This document shows, piece by piece, positions 9,260-18,097 of a stretch of DNA of 46,664 nt. Below the pieces are notes generated by a model. That model had not been told where the DNA came from and ran no database searches. It saw only the letters and a program-made list of their open reading frames with translations. Made by a program: the position numbers and the translations under genes. Numbering within the stretch: position 1 is the first letter of the stretch; each line of letters starts with the position of its first letter. The stretch comes from Gammaproteobacteria bacterium (GTDB lineage: Bacteria > Pseudomonadota > Gammaproteobacteria > Eutrophobiales > Eutrophobiaceae): NCBI GenBank assembly GCA_016193395.1, contig JACPSH010000024.1:1-46664 (forward strand). The letters run 5' to 3'.

Positions 9260-10240
9260 ATGTCGTCCGCGCGCATCCTGGTGACAGGCGCCACTGGGTT
9301 CATCGGCAGGGCGGTTACCGATCGGCTCGTGAACGCGGGCTTCCTGGTCCGCGGCACGCGCCGCGGGATAGGGCCGACGTCGCATCCCAACGTGGAATTC
9401 GCGCACCTTGACTTGGAGTCGCACGATCCGATCTCCAGGCACTTGTTTCGCGACGTCGCGGCCGTCGTGCACTTGGCCGCCCACGTGCACGCGAGCGGAT
9501 TGCGCGGCCTGTTTTGGCGGCGCTTCTGGCGTGTGAACGCTTTGGGTACTCTACGTTTGGCCGAGGCCGCAGCGCAATGCCGCGTGCGCCGCTTCGTGTT
9601 CGTGAGCACCATCGGCGTGAACGGCGGGGAACAGCCGGAAGACGGTCCCCCTTCGAGACGTTATACCGAAGCCGACCGCCCGAATCCACGGACGTACTAT
9701 GCGAAGAGCAAACGCGCGGCGGAGGACGGGCTGGTTCAACTTTGCATGACGAGAAACAGGGAGTTCGTGATTCTTCGCCCGCCGCTGGTGTTCGGTCCCG
9801 GGGTGCCGGGATCCTTCCTGCGCCTGCTCCAGGCGGTGGATCACGGCCTGCCGCTGCCGTTGCGCGGCACCGAGGCATGGCGCAGCATCCAGTATGTCCA
9901 CAACCTGGCGGATCTGATCCTTCAGTCCTTGGTCCAGCCGCAGGCAATGAACCGCATTTTCCTCGCATCGGATTATGACGTTCACATTCCCGCGCTGGTT
10001 TCTCAACTTGCCGTGCTCATGGGGCGCCCGGACCGGATGTGGAAGTGTCCGCGCCTGCTGCTCAGGGCGTCAGCGTGCCTCCCGGTGTTGGGGCCGCCGC
10101 TCCGGCGTCTGACCCGATCCCTGCTGATCAACAGTTCCAGCGTGCAGACTGCGTTGGATTGGTCTCCACCAATCGACCTGGAAACGGCCCTGCAGAGCAC
10201 GGTGAACTGGTATCTCGCGCGGCAGGTCGCCGTGGCGTAA
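9260..10240 (+). CDS. WbpV-like NAD-dependent sugar epimerase/dehydratase
   Basis: 326 aa extended SDR. The Rossmann motif GATGFIG is at 10-16, Ser116 lies in VFVSTIGV, and the catalytic YxxxK is Y147-A-K-S-K151. RPPLVFGPG is the usual substrate-domain segment. Its place directly before a WbpL-like and a WbpM-like gene mirrors the Pseudomonas aeruginosa wbpV-wbpL-wbpM block. There WbpV completes UDP-N-acetylquinovosamine synthesis from the WbpM product. I therefore infer a UDP-HexNAc 4-keto reductase or epimerase role; a UDP-glucose 4-epimerase-like role is possible. It starts 6 bp after manC. Confidence 0.82.
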   Translation: MSSARILVTGATGFIGRAVTDRLVNAGFLVRGTRRGIGPTSHPNVEFAHLDLESHDPISRHLFRDVAAVVHLAAHVHASGLRGLFWRRFWRVNALGTLRLAEAAAQCRVRRFVFVSTIGVNGGEQPEDGPPSRRYTEADRPNPRTYYAKSKRAAEDGLVQLCMTRNREFVILRPPLVFGPGVPGSFLRLLQAVDHGLPLPLRGTEAWRSIQYVHNLADLILQSLVQPQAMNRIFLASDYDVHIPALVSQLAVLMGRPDRMWKCPRLLLRASACLPVLGPPLRRLTRSLLINSSSVQTALDWSPPIDLETALQSTVNWYLARQVAVA

Positions 10241-10245
10241 CGAAC

Positions 10246-11268
10246 ATGGCCGTGGCCCTGGCCGTATTGTCCGCCGCTGCCGCGCTGCTCCTGACCGGCT
10301 GGGTGCGACACTACGCACTGCGCGCGGGCATGGTCGATCGGCCGGGGGAACGCAGCTCGCACACGGCACCTACGCCACGCGGCGGCGGGCTCGCGATCGG
10401 TGCCTGCCTGCTCGCGGCTACAGTCGTCCTGTTTCTCGCCGGGATCGTCGACGGCCGACTGGCCGCCGCGCTTGTCGTGGGCGGTGCGCCGGTCATGCTG
10501 GTCGCGTGGCGCGAGGATCGTGCCGGCGTGCCGGCGCCGCTGCGCGCTGTTGTGTACGTCGCCGTCGCCGCTCTCGGCCTGTTCCTCCAGGGCGGCGTGG
10601 ATTCCCTCGCTGTGGGCGAAACGCGGATCCCGTTCGGCCTCGCTGGGAACGCGCTGCTGGTCATCGGCCTCGCCTGGCTGATCAATCTATACAACTTCAT
10701 GGACGGCACTGACGGGCTGGCGGCGACGCAGGCCGTCACCGCCTCGGTGGTCGCCGGTGGGTTGTTCCTTGTCGGAGGGGAGAGCGGCGCCGCGTGGGTC
10801 TGTCTGATCCTGGCATCGGCGTGCGTGGGTTTCCTGTACTGGAACTGGCCGCCGGCGAGGATCTTCATGGGCGATACGGGAAGCTGCCTGCTCGGATTCA
10901 CTTTCGGCATGCTGGCGCTGGCGGGGGAGAACAGCGGCGCGGTTCCATTACTGGCGTGGCTGATCCTGCTGTCGTTGTTCGTGTGCGACGCGACCCTGAC
11001 CCTGCTGAAACGGTTCATGCGGGGGCAAAAGTGGTACAGCGCGCACCGTTCGCATGCCTACCAGCTTCTGGTGCAGGCCGGAATCAGCCACCGGCAACTC
11101 GCCATCGCCGTTCTGGCGGTCAACGCCTGCCTGCTCTGCCCCCTCGCGATCCTGGCCGCCTTGCGCAGGGATTATCTGCTCCCCGCCGCGCTGGCCGCGC
11201 TGGCTCTCGGATCCGCGTTGTGGATCATCGTGCAATGGCGATGCCGCCCGCGTCCGGAAGCGGGATAG
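10246..11268 (+). CDS. WbpL/WecA-like undecaprenyl-phosphate glycosyl-1-phosphate transferase
   Basis: 340 aa from ATG 10246. The open frame extends upstream, but that part overlaps the epimerase gene. It is a polytopic membrane protein of the MraY/WecA family with about ten hydrophobic helices. Diagnostic loops are VDRPGERSSHTAPTPRGGG near the N-terminus, LYNFMDGTDGLAATQ (catalytic aspartates), RIFMGDTGSCLLGF, and HRSHAYQ. The enzyme transfers a HexNAc-1-phosphate (in WbpL relatives, GlcNAc, FucNAc or QuiNAc) onto undecaprenyl phosphate, starting the O-antigen unit. The adjacent epimerase and dehydratase are probably its sugar suppliers. Family call firm; substrate inferred. Confidence 0.9.
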   Translation: MAVALAVLSAAAALLLTGWVRHYALRAGMVDRPGERSSHTAPTPRGGGLAIGACLLAATVVLFLAGIVDGRLAAALVVGGAPVMLVAWREDRAGVPAPLRAVVYVAVAALGLFLQGGVDSLAVGETRIPFGLAGNALLVIGLAWLINLYNFMDGTDGLAATQAVTASVVAGGLFLVGGESGAAWVCLILASACVGFLYWNWPPARIFMGDTGSCLLGFTFGMLALAGENSGAVPLLAWLILLSLFVCDATLTLLKRFMRGQKWYSAHRSHAYQLLVQAGISHRQLAIAVLAVNACLLCPLAILAALRRDYLLPAALAALALGSALWIIVQWRCRPRPEAG

Positions 11269-11327
11269 ATTTCAGCGTGCCGTTTTCCCTGCCTTCGGGG
11301 GCAAGCCCGTCCCGCCTCGCGCAAAGG

Positions 11328-11336
11328 TGGTATATT
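11328..11336 (+). promoter_or_regulatory. possible extended -10 promoter for wbpM
   Basis: TGGTATATT fits the extended -10 pattern TGnTATAAT with one mismatch; no -35 box is evident. It sits in the longest gap inside the polysaccharide operon (11269-11456). It would give a leader of about 110 nt containing a hairpin with arms CGCCCA (11382-11387) and TGGGCG (11394-11399). This may let wbpM and galU be expressed apart from the upstream genes. Confidence 0.35.
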
Positions 11337-11456
11337 GCCTGACGTTTACATGCCAATTCATTGTTTATACGGGCCGAAACGCGCCCACTGCGATGGGCGT
11401 GACAGCGGGCGGGTCAATCCGTCTTTCCTTTCGTGCCCGGTAGTGGCGGTTGTCCG

Positions 11457-13328
11457 ATGTTGATCAGCAAGCGCACCATCATCATTCTTCACGACCTGTT
11501 CATGGCGGCGCTCGCCTGGCAGTTCGCCTGGTGGGCCCGCTTTAACTTCGAAATTCCGTTCCCCGGGTTCCAGCTCAGCCTGTACACCATCCCGGTGGTG
11601 GTCCTCATCCAGGGGTTCATTTTTTCGATGTTTCACCTCTATCGCGGCATGTGGCGCTTCGCGAGCCTGCCGGATCTGTGGAACATCGTTCGCGCCTCCG
11701 TGCTCGGCGCGCTGGGCATCACCCTTGCCCTGTTCATCCTGTTCCGGCTGGAAGGCGTGCCCCGTTCCATCCTGGTCCTCTACCCGATACTGCTGATCTT
11801 CTTCCTCGGCGGTCCGCGCCTGAGCTACCGCTACCTGAAAGACCGCAAGCTCAGCCTGCAGCCGATCGGCCAGGCGAAGCGCGTGTTGATCATCGGCGCC
11901 GGCCGCTCCGCGGAGATGCTGGTCCGCGAAATGCTGCGCGACGGGCAGTACTTCCCTGTCGGCTTCGTCGATGACCGCCCGGACCTGCGGCATTCGGAAA
12001 TCCACGGCGTGCGCGTGCTGGGACCGGTGGATTCCATCGCCGAATTCTGCCGGCGCACCTCCCCGGAGGTCATCGTCATCGCAATCCGCTCCGCGACCGG
12101 CGCGCAGATGCAGCGCATTGTCGAGAAATGCGAGGAGACCGGCGTGCCGCTGCGCACGCTGCCGGGTCTGGACGAAATGGTGGCGGGGGCCCCCGTGCTG
12201 CGCGAATTGCGTGAGGTGTCGGTCGAGGACTTGCTGGGCCGCGAACGCGTCGAGCTGGACTGGAAAGCGATTGAATCGGGCCTGGCGGGAAAGGTCGTGT
12301 TGATCAGCGGCGGGGGCGGATCGATCGGTTCGGAGTTGTGCCGGCAGATCGCGCGTCTTGCTCCCGCGCGCCTCGTCGTGCTGGATCGGAGCGAATTCAA
12401 CCTCTACCGGATCCACCGGCAGGTCGGCCGGCTCAACCCGGCGCTCCGGGTGCACGCCGAACTCGGAGACATACGCGACGGCGCGGCGGTGGAGCGCCTG
12501 CTGAAACGGCACCACCCGGAAGTGGTGTTCCACGCCGCCGCCTACAAGCATGTGCCGATGCTCCAGGAACACGTCCGCGAGGCGGTGCTCAATAATATAT
12601 TCGGCACCATCACCCTTGCCGACGCCGTGCGCCGGCAGGGGTGCGAAAAGTTCGTGCTGATCTCCACTGACAAGGCGGTCGCGCCGGCCAATGTGCTCGG
12701 CGCCAGCAAGCGCGTCGCAGAACTGCTCTGCGAGGCCAGGAATAGCGGCGCCGGGACCAAGTTCATTACGGTGCGTTTCGGAAACGTGCTCGGTTCCGAC
12801 GGCAGCGTCATACCGCTGTTCCAGGAGCAGATCGACGCCGGCGGGCCGGTCACGGTGACTCACCCGGAAGTCAGCCGCTATTTCATGACCGTCAGGGAAG
12901 CCTGCGAACTGATCCTGCAGGCCGGCGCGATGGGCCGCGGCGGCGAGGTATTCGTGCTCGATATGGGCAATCCGGTGAAGATCGCCTACCTGGCGGAACA
13001 GATGATCCGGCTGGCCGGCGCTGTACCGGGCCGGGACGTCCGCATTGAATTCACCGGCTTGCGGCCGGGGGAGAAGCTGTTTGAAGAGCTGTTCCATTCC
13101 TACGAGCAGCGCGAACAGACGGCGCACAGAAAGATCTTCCTGGCCCGGCATCCCGAGATCGATCGCCAGTTCCTGGAGGCGCGCCTGACCGAACTGCGTG
13201 CGGCCTGCGACCACTTCGACGAGGAGGCGATAGCCGGACTCCTCAAGACGCTGACCAGCGGCGCGCCGCTGCGCGAGGCGCGCGCGAGCAACGTCGTTTC
13301 GATCGTTCCGGGCGGCGGCTCGCCATGA
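11457..13328 (+). CDS. wbpM: WbpM/FlaA1-family membrane UDP-HexNAc 4,6-dehydratase
   Basis: 623 aa from ATG 11457; an upstream GTG at 11433 is less likely. Four hydrophobic helices lie within the first ~120 residues, then a first Rossmann-like domain (VLIIGAGRSAEMLVREML near 142-159). The catalytic SDR domain follows, with LISGGGGSIGSEL near 282-294, AAYKHVPMLQEH, and the ISTDKAVAPANVLGASKR segment near 401-418. This domain order is that of WbpM, CapD and PglF, which make UDP-4-keto-6-deoxy-HexNAc, the precursor of QuiNAc and FucNAc. It likely feeds the epimerase at 9260 and the initiating transferase at 10246. Its stop overlaps galU by 4 bp. Confidence 0.92.
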   Translation: MLISKRTIIILHDLFMAALAWQFAWWARFNFEIPFPGFQLSLYTIPVVVLIQGFIFSMFHLYRGMWRFASLPDLWNIVRASVLGALGITLALFILFRLEGVPRSILVLYPILLIFFLGGPRLSYRYLKDRKLSLQPIGQAKRVLIIGAGRSAEMLVREMLRDGQYFPVGFVDDRPDLRHSEIHGVRVLGPVDSIAEFCRRTSPEVIVIAIRSATGAQMQRIVEKCEETGVPLRTLPGLDEMVAGAPVLRELREVSVEDLLGRERVELDWKAIESGLAGKVVLISGGGGSIGSELCRQIARLAPARLVVLDRSEFNLYRIHRQVGRLNPALRVHAELGDIRDGAAVERLLKRHHPEVVFHAAAYKHVPMLQEHVREAVLNNIFGTITLADAVRRQGCEKFVLISTDKAVAPANVLGASKRVAELLCEARNSGAGTKFITVRFGNVLGSDGSVIPLFQEQIDAGGPVTVTHPEVSRYFMTVREACELILQAGAMGRGGEVFVLDMGNPVKIAYLAEQMIRLAGAVPGRDVRIEFTGLRPGEKLFEELFHSYEQREQTAHRKIFLARHPEIDRQFLEARLTELRAACDHFDEEAIAGLLKTLTSGAPLREARASNVVSIVPGGGSP

Positions 13329-14212
13329 TTGTGCGCAAGGTCGTATTTCCGGTCGCAGGGCTCGGTACGCGCTTCCTGCCGGCCACCAAGGCGGTTCCCA
13401 AGGAGATGCTGCCGGTCGTGGACAAGCCGCTCATCCAGTACGCGGCGGAAGAAGCCGTTCGTGCCGGCATCCACGAACTTATTTTCGTGGTATCGCCCTC
13501 GCGCACGGCCATTCAGGATCACTTCAGCCCCTCCGCGGAACTCGAGACGCTGCTCGAACGCAAGGCGAGGCATGATTTGCTCCACCAGGTCCGTTCCGTG
13601 CTCCCGGCCGGCGTGTCCTGCCATTTCGTCAGTCAGGCGGAACCGCTTGGCCTGGGCCACGCGGTATTGCGCGCGCGCGAGCTGGTCGGTGATGAGCCCT
13701 TCGCCGTGGCCCTGCCCGACGATTTGATCGAAGACGGCAGCCGGGGCGTCCTCGCGCAGATGGTCGCGTTGTTCCAGGAGCACCGCCGCAGCATCATCGC
13801 CGTCGAACCGGTGCCGCGGGAGGAAACGCACAAGTACGGTATCGTCTCCATGGAGTCCGGCGCCGATGGACTGGGCGCGATCAAGGCAATAGTGGAAAAG
13901 CCAAAGCCGGCCGACGCGCCCTCGAATCTCGCGGTCGTGGGCCGTTATGTCTTCACGCCGAAACTGCTCGAGTGTCTCGCCCGGACCGCGGCGGGTTCCG
14001 GCGGCGAGATCCAACTGACCGACGCCGTGGCGATGCTGTTGTCCTGCGAAGAGGTATTCGCCTTCAGTTTTGCCGGGAGGCGTTTCGACTGCGGCTCGAA
14101 GCTCGGTATGCTGCAGGCGACAGTCGCCTTTGCGCTCCAGGATCCGGAAATCGGCGAACAGTTTGCCGATCACCTCGAGAAGGTGCGTGGAGAACCGGGA
14201 CAGCGTAATTGA
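13325..14212 (+). CDS. galU: UTP-glucose-1-phosphate uridylyltransferase
   Basis: 295 aa, typical GalU length. It has the FPVAGLGTRFLPATKAVPKEMLPVVDKPLIQY N-terminal block (nucleotide site and catalytic Lys), FVSQAEPLGLGHAV, LPDDLIE, the EKPKPADAPSNLAVVGRY segment and RRFDCGSKLGML near the C-terminus. It makes UDP-glucose from glucose-1-phosphate for surface glycans. It is the last gene of the operon and is translationally coupled to wbpM by an ATGA overlap. No terminator with a T-run is visible before the tRNA gene 38 bp downstream. Confidence 0.96.
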   Translation: MIVRKVVFPVAGLGTRFLPATKAVPKEMLPVVDKPLIQYAAEEAVRAGIHELIFVVSPSRTAIQDHFSPSAELETLLERKARHDLLHQVRSVLPAGVSCHFVSQAEPLGLGHAVLRARELVGDEPFAVALPDDLIEDGSRGVLAQMVALFQEHRRSIIAVEPVPREETHKYGIVSMESGADGLGAIKAIVEKPKPADAPSNLAVVGRYVFTPKLLECLARTAAGSGGEIQLTDAVAMLLSCEEVFAFSFAGRRFDCGSKLGMLQATVAFALQDPEIGEQFADHLEKVRGEPGQRN

Positions 14213-14250
14213 CCGGCTAGGATGCGATGAGTACCATACGCAGCCCTGAT

Positions 14251-14326
14251 TCCCCGGTAGCTCAGTCGGTAGAGCGGGTGGCTGTTAACCACTAGGTCGG
14301 CGGTTCGAGCCCGTCCCGGGGAGCCA
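14251..14326 (+). tRNA. tRNA-Asn (GTT)
   Basis: 76-nt cloverleaf. Acceptor arms TCCCCGG and CCGGGGA pair, the D-loop carries the usual AGTCGGTA, and the anticodon stem GGTGG/CCACT encloses loop CTGTTAA with anticodon GTT. The T-loop is TTCGAGC and the 3' CCA is encoded. It stands between the polysaccharide operon and the methyltransferase/sulfotransferase genes. No repeat of its 3' end was found near 19450, so there is no direct sign that it served as an integration site. Confidence 0.96.
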
Positions 14327-14404
14327 ATCCATGACCATCGGCCGTCACTGACATCGCGCGCAGGTTTCCGCGAGCGTCAGCGCCCCACGAGATCCGAGTT
14401 TCCA

Positions 14405-15280
14405 GTGGAACCGCAGACATCGCTTCCTTTCCCGTCGCGGCCTTTCCCCGACATGGCGGCGTTCCTCGCCCGGCGCACGGAACTCGGGAACGAGATCCGG
14501 CTGCGCACCGAGCGCGAGTTCACCCTCATCAGCGGAAAAAAGCCGATCCGGATGGAGGGGCAATGCGGTCTGTGCGACAAGCCGGTGGTGTTCAGCGCCG
14601 ACTGGCAACATTCACGAACGCGCCCGGATGGCCGCGAAATCCCCAACTGGCGCGAACGGCTGGTGTGTCCCTGCGGGATTAACAACCGGCTGCGCGCGTC
14701 GCTGCATTTCATGAAGTCGAATTGCGGCCTGACCCCGGACAGCAGCGTCTATCTCACCGAGCAGGCCACGCCGTTTTACGACTTGGTGAAGGGCCGGGCG
14801 CCGCACACGGTCGGCAGCGAGTTCCTCGGAGACGGCACCGCACCCGGCGCCACCAACGGCCGCGGGCTGCGGAATGAAGACATGACGCGGCTCTCGTTTC
14901 GTGACGGCCAGTTCGAGATTGCCGGTTCGTTCGACGTCCTCGAGCACGTTCCGGATTACCGGTCAGCCCTGAAGGAATTATGCAGGGTGCTGAGTCCCGG
15001 AGGCAGTCTGGTTCTGACCGCGCCATTCCGTCTCGACCTGGCGCAGACGCTGGCGCGTGCCCGTATACAGGCGGATGGAAGCATCGAGCATCTGCATCCA
15101 CCCGAGTATCATGGAGATCCCCTGAACCCCGACGGCGTGCTCTGCTACTACCATTTCGGCTGGGACCTGCTGGATGACATGCGCAACGCCGGCTTCGCGC
15201 AGGCGTTCTGCCACCTGTACTGGTCCTGGGAACTGGGCTATCTGGGCGGGATGGGGATCCTGTTTCACGCCGTCAGGTGA
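14405..15280 (+). CDS. class I SAM-dependent methyltransferase (Methyltransf_11 type)
   Basis: 291 aa from GTG 14405; ATG 14453 is an alternative. The N-terminal part has a possible zinc knuckle, CGLC (55-58) with CPCG (about 89-92). The methyltransferase half has the post-motif pattern LRNEDMTRLSFRDGQFEIAGSFDVLEHVPDYRSALKELCRVLSPGGSLVLTAPF. Motif I is degenerate: VGSEFLGDGTAPG takes the place of a GxGxG loop. Relatives with this layout are commonly found among glycan-biosynthesis genes, but the acceptor is unknown. Its last 8 bp overlap the end of a convergent sulfotransferase gene. Confidence 0.75.
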   Translation: MEPQTSLPFPSRPFPDMAAFLARRTELGNEIRLRTEREFTLISGKKPIRMEGQCGLCDKPVVFSADWQHSRTRPDGREIPNWRERLVCPCGINNRLRASLHFMKSNCGLTPDSSVYLTEQATPFYDLVKGRAPHTVGSEFLGDGTAPGATNGRGLRNEDMTRLSFRDGQFEIAGSFDVLEHVPDYRSALKELCRVLSPGGSLVLTAPFRLDLAQTLARARIQADGSIEHLHPPEYHGDPLNPDGVLCYYHFGWDLLDDMRNAGFAQAFCHLYWSWELGYLGGMGILFHAVR

Positions 15281-16274
15281 CGGCCCCCGGGCGTTTGACC
15301 CCGATCGCGCTGCACAGCTTCCGGTAGAGCTTCATGACCTTCGAATGCGCGGCCACGGCGCGTTCTCCAATGCGTCCGGCCGCGACCAGATCGTCAAAAT
15401 CCTTTGACATCTCCTGCATCTCGGTCTCGACCGGGATCGAGGGCGGTGAATTTTCCTGAAGGATCTGCGTGTACCAGGTGTCGGCGTCCTGTACCCAGGC
15501 GGGAGGGGTGCCGCCGCCGCTGCGGCCCGATTCAAGATCCTCGACCTTGGAGCTGTTGATCTTTCTGGCCAGCGGCAACAGGCACTCGGCGCTGTACGGC
15601 TCGCCGAGAAATGCCATGCACTTCCGCAAGGCGACCTCGCTGTTCTCCACCAGGTCCCGGTAGGCCAGCCGGTGGACACGGGCGGCGCCCAGCGCCCGTT
15701 CCGTGCGCACCGCGGCGCGGGTGAGCCGCAACCAGGCTTCATAGGCCTCCTGCTGTGCATAATCCTTTGCGCCGCCGGCCTGCGAGAAATTCTCCAGCGA
15801 GCGCGCGACCTCGTGCGGGTCACGCAGGATATGGATGAACTGCGCGTCCGGGAAGAGGCGCAGCAGGCCTGGTACGTAGTGAGTATTCTCGGGCGTGGCA
15901 TCGACCCAGCGGGTCTTGGGATCCCATTCCGACCGGCGACGGCGCAGTTCGCTGCGGTTCTGGTTCCCGCGCTCGACCTTGTTGATGAGAATGTCGCGGG
16001 TCGATTTGATGAAGGCATCAATGCCGGTGCCCATGCGCCGGTAGAACTCATCCTTGCTGAGGCCCATCTGGCCGAGGTGGGAGAAGCGGCCGTTGCGGAT
16101 GCCGAGCGAGTAGGTCGAATCCAGGTCGACCGAGAGTTTCGCGATCCAGTAGGTTTCCGGAAGGTGAAACAGGTTGGGGTGCTGGCTCAGGCACCAGGCG
16201 AGGATGCTGGTGCCGGATCGGTAGCTGCCGATGACAAAGACCGGACCGCTCGAAGGTGAATCGACCGTGGACAT
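15273..16274 (-). CDS. sulfotransferase family protein
   Basis: 333 aa from ATG 16274; a GTG 24 bp further upstream would give 341 aa, and neither has a clear ribosome binding site. The N-terminus has the PAPS 5'-phosphosulfate loop VFVIGSYRSGTSILAWCL followed by SQHPNLFHLPETYWI. FIHILRDPHEVARSLENF is the 3'-phosphate-binding region with the conserved R and S. A cytoplasmic sulfotransferase of this type would move sulfate from PAPS to a hydroxyl on a glycan or small molecule. It converges with the methyltransferase gene and is divergent from the methyltransferase at 16442. Acceptor unknown. Confidence 0.8.
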   Translation of the reverse strand: MSTVDSPSSGPVFVIGSYRSGTSILAWCLSQHPNLFHLPETYWIAKLSVDLDSTYSLGIRNGRFSHLGQMGLSKDEFYRRMGTGIDAFIKSTRDILINKVERGNQNRSELRRRRSEWDPKTRWVDATPENTHYVPGLLRLFPDAQFIHILRDPHEVARSLENFSQAGGAKDYAQQEAYEAWLRLTRAAVRTERALGAARVHRLAYRDLVENSEVALRKCMAFLGEPYSAECLLPLARKINSSKVEDLESGRSGGGTPPAWVQDADTWYTQILQENSPPSIPVETEMQEMSKDFDDLVAAGRIGERAVAAHSKVMKLYRKLCSAIGVKRPGAVT

Positions 16275-16313
16275 TCGCAGCGGCCATTCTAACACCACGG
16301 CGCGCGCGGCGGC

Positions 16314-16342
16314 TTACCACGGCCGGCGTCGTCGGTTACACT
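16314..16342 (+). promoter_or_regulatory. candidate sigma-70 promoter
   Basis: TTACCA (16314-16319) and TACACT (16337-16342) are separated by 17 bp. Each matches the consensus at four of six positions. It would start the plus-strand genes from 16442 onward and lies in the divergent gap 16275-16441. Confidence 0.35.
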
Positions 16343-16441
16343 GTGCGCCGCAAACGGCATGAACAGCCCGCCAGATGAACAGGACGGCTCCCGGGCCAGG
16401 CATCGAGTGACGGCCCGCGTCCGCGAGACGGAGAACTCCCC

Positions 16442-17173
16442 GTGACGGAAAGCCCCGGCACTCTGACCATCAGGACCGATCTCGACCGCGAGAGACTCGT
16501 CGAACGGCTCCGCAAGTGGCAGCCGTGGCGGCACGAGATATGCTTTTCCAACGGCGTCAAGACAAGCGATTTGGAAACGACCACGCCGTTCACGCGCACA
16601 CCATTGAACAAGATCAATGTTCTCGAAGCGCACCTGCCCATGTCGTCCCTTTCCGGCGGTACCGCCCTCGATATTGGGTTCAACGCCGGATACAACTCCG
16701 TTTACTTGGCTTCCCGCTACGGCATGCGCGTCACCGGAGTGGACGTCTGGGAACGACACAAGGAGGTGGCGGAGTTCCTGGCCGGGCAAGCCTCGTGCAA
16801 ATCGACTGAATTTCTCCTGCGCGACGCAACGACGTTTCTCCGACCGGATTATTTCGATCTCATTCTGCATTTCGGCACCCTCTATCACCTCCCCAATCCG
16901 CTGTTGTCCCTGGAAAACTGCGCGCGCAGCCTGCGCAAAGGCGGTTACCTTGGACTGGAAACGACGTGCTACCTCGGTTCGGATCCCACGCTCTGCAAGT
17001 TTGTCTGGGGGTTCAACGGCGACCGCACCAATTTCTGGGCGCTGAGCAAGCCCGTTCTCGAGAGCGTGCTACGGTATTACGGGCTCGGGGAGATCTGTCT
17101 GCTGAAGGAAGCCCGGATGGAGATCTACAAGGGGGAGATGTCGCGGGTGCTTTACGCGGCCCGCAAAATATAA
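16442..17173 (+). CDS. SAM-dependent methyltransferase (CmoB/DUF1698-like)
   Basis: 243 aa from GTG 16442, with GGAG (16430-16433) eight bases upstream. Motif I is present as ALDIGFNAGYNSVYLASRYG near 75-94. It is followed by VTGVDVWERHKEVAEF, the acidic FDLILHFGTLYHLPNPLLSLENCARSLRKGG region, and an ETTCYLGSDPT segment. The pattern of a long N-terminal arm before motif I and the YHLPNPL motif resembles CmoB-like and DUF1698 enzymes. It lacks the full length and context of the tRNA-modifying CmoB. Given the neighbouring sulfotransferases, a glycan or lipid substrate seems more likely, but this is inference. Confidence 0.72.
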   Translation: MTESPGTLTIRTDLDRERLVERLRKWQPWRHEICFSNGVKTSDLETTTPFTRTPLNKINVLEAHLPMSSLSGGTALDIGFNAGYNSVYLASRYGMRVTGVDVWERHKEVAEFLAGQASCKSTEFLLRDATTFLRPDYFDLILHFGTLYHLPNPLLSLENCARSLRKGGYLGLETTCYLGSDPTLCKFVWGFNGDRTNFWALSKPVLESVLRYYGLGEICLLKEARMEIYKGEMSRVLYAARKI

Positions 17174-17223
17174 ACCCGTTCCCGGGGGGGGCAGCGTGTC
17201 GCCGGAACGAAGTCTGGTGCTGC

Positions 17224-18015
17224 ATGACAACTAAGCGGATCAACTTTGCCATCATTGCGCCTGCCCGCAGTGGCAGCACCATGCTGATCCACGCGCTCAA
17301 CTCGCATCCGGCGATCTGCTGTCACAGCGAAGTCTTCGGCAGGTACCGCGTGTCGGGCTTTTCACCCAAAGCGCGGCAGGCGGTCCTGCCGGAAAGCGAT
17401 AACATGGAGAAAGAGGCATACTGGGACTTCCTGTTGCGGCTGCGCGAACAGTGCCACCCGGCGTTCCTGCGGGATTGCATCTACTCGGCGAAGATTGCGA
17501 AACGCGCAGTCGGTTTCAAGATTCTTTATACGCAATTCCTCGATCTCCACTTTGCCGATCTTGCCGCGTCGCTATCCGAGGACATGGACATCAAAATCGT
17601 GTACCTGCGCCGGAGGAACATGTTCAGACGGCACCTCTCGGAGCAAATTTTCATGGACAGGCGCCTCAAAGAGGGGTCAGCCGAACCCGCGCCGGGAACC
17701 ACGCGCGTGAATATCGATCTGGACCGTTTCGTCCAGGATGTCCGGAACCACGAAGCGGCTCTGCGGCGGATTCAGGCTGCACTGGAAGGCCATAAAAACA
17801 TGACCGTCTTTTATGAAGATCTGGTACATAATAAGGCACAGACCGTGTCGGCTCTTCTGGCGTATCTCGCAGTGACACCCCGTGACCTGGTGTTCCGGAC
17901 GGAAAAGGTGAGCAGCGATGATCTGGAATCGATGATTACAAACCTTTCCGAGGTCAGGAACAGGGTAAAGGATCCGAAATACGCCCCCTACTTGGCGGAG
18001 ATTGATCTGTCGTAA
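17224..18015 (+). CDS. sulfotransferase family protein (Stf0/NodH-like)
   Basis: 263 aa from ATG 17224. The open frame runs further upstream, but that part overlaps the methyltransferase gene out of frame. The PAPS loop is near the start: FAIIAPARSGSTMLIHALNSHP (8-29), then CHSEVFG. A central IKIVYLRRRNMFRRHLSEQI is the likely 3'-phosphate-binding helix, and MTVFYEDLVHN follows. The arrangement resembles Stf0, NodH and LPS-type sulfotransferases. It lies 50 bp after the methyltransferase, on the same strand. Composition begins to fall here compared with the upstream operon. Acceptor unknown. Confidence 0.75.
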   Translation: MTTKRINFAIIAPARSGSTMLIHALNSHPAICCHSEVFGRYRVSGFSPKARQAVLPESDNMEKEAYWDFLLRLREQCHPAFLRDCIYSAKIAKRAVGFKILYTQFLDLHFADLAASLSEDMDIKIVYLRRRNMFRRHLSEQIFMDRRLKEGSAEPAPGTTRVNIDLDRFVQDVRNHEAALRRIQAALEGHKNMTVFYEDLVHNKAQTVSALLAYLAVTPRDLVFRTEKVSSDDLESMITNLSEVRNRVKDPKYAPYLAEIDLS

Positions 18016-18097
18016 TGTTGCTTACCTGGAGGGATGAACAAATGCGAGATGCGGGCCGGAAGGCTTTGCAAGGCGGGAGCTGAAGAGGGGTAGTCAA

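Noticed and set aside
16966-17223. Extended start of the second sulfotransferase
   Set aside because: This part overlaps the methyltransferase gene in another frame, and the PAPS loop lies only eight residues after ATG 17224.
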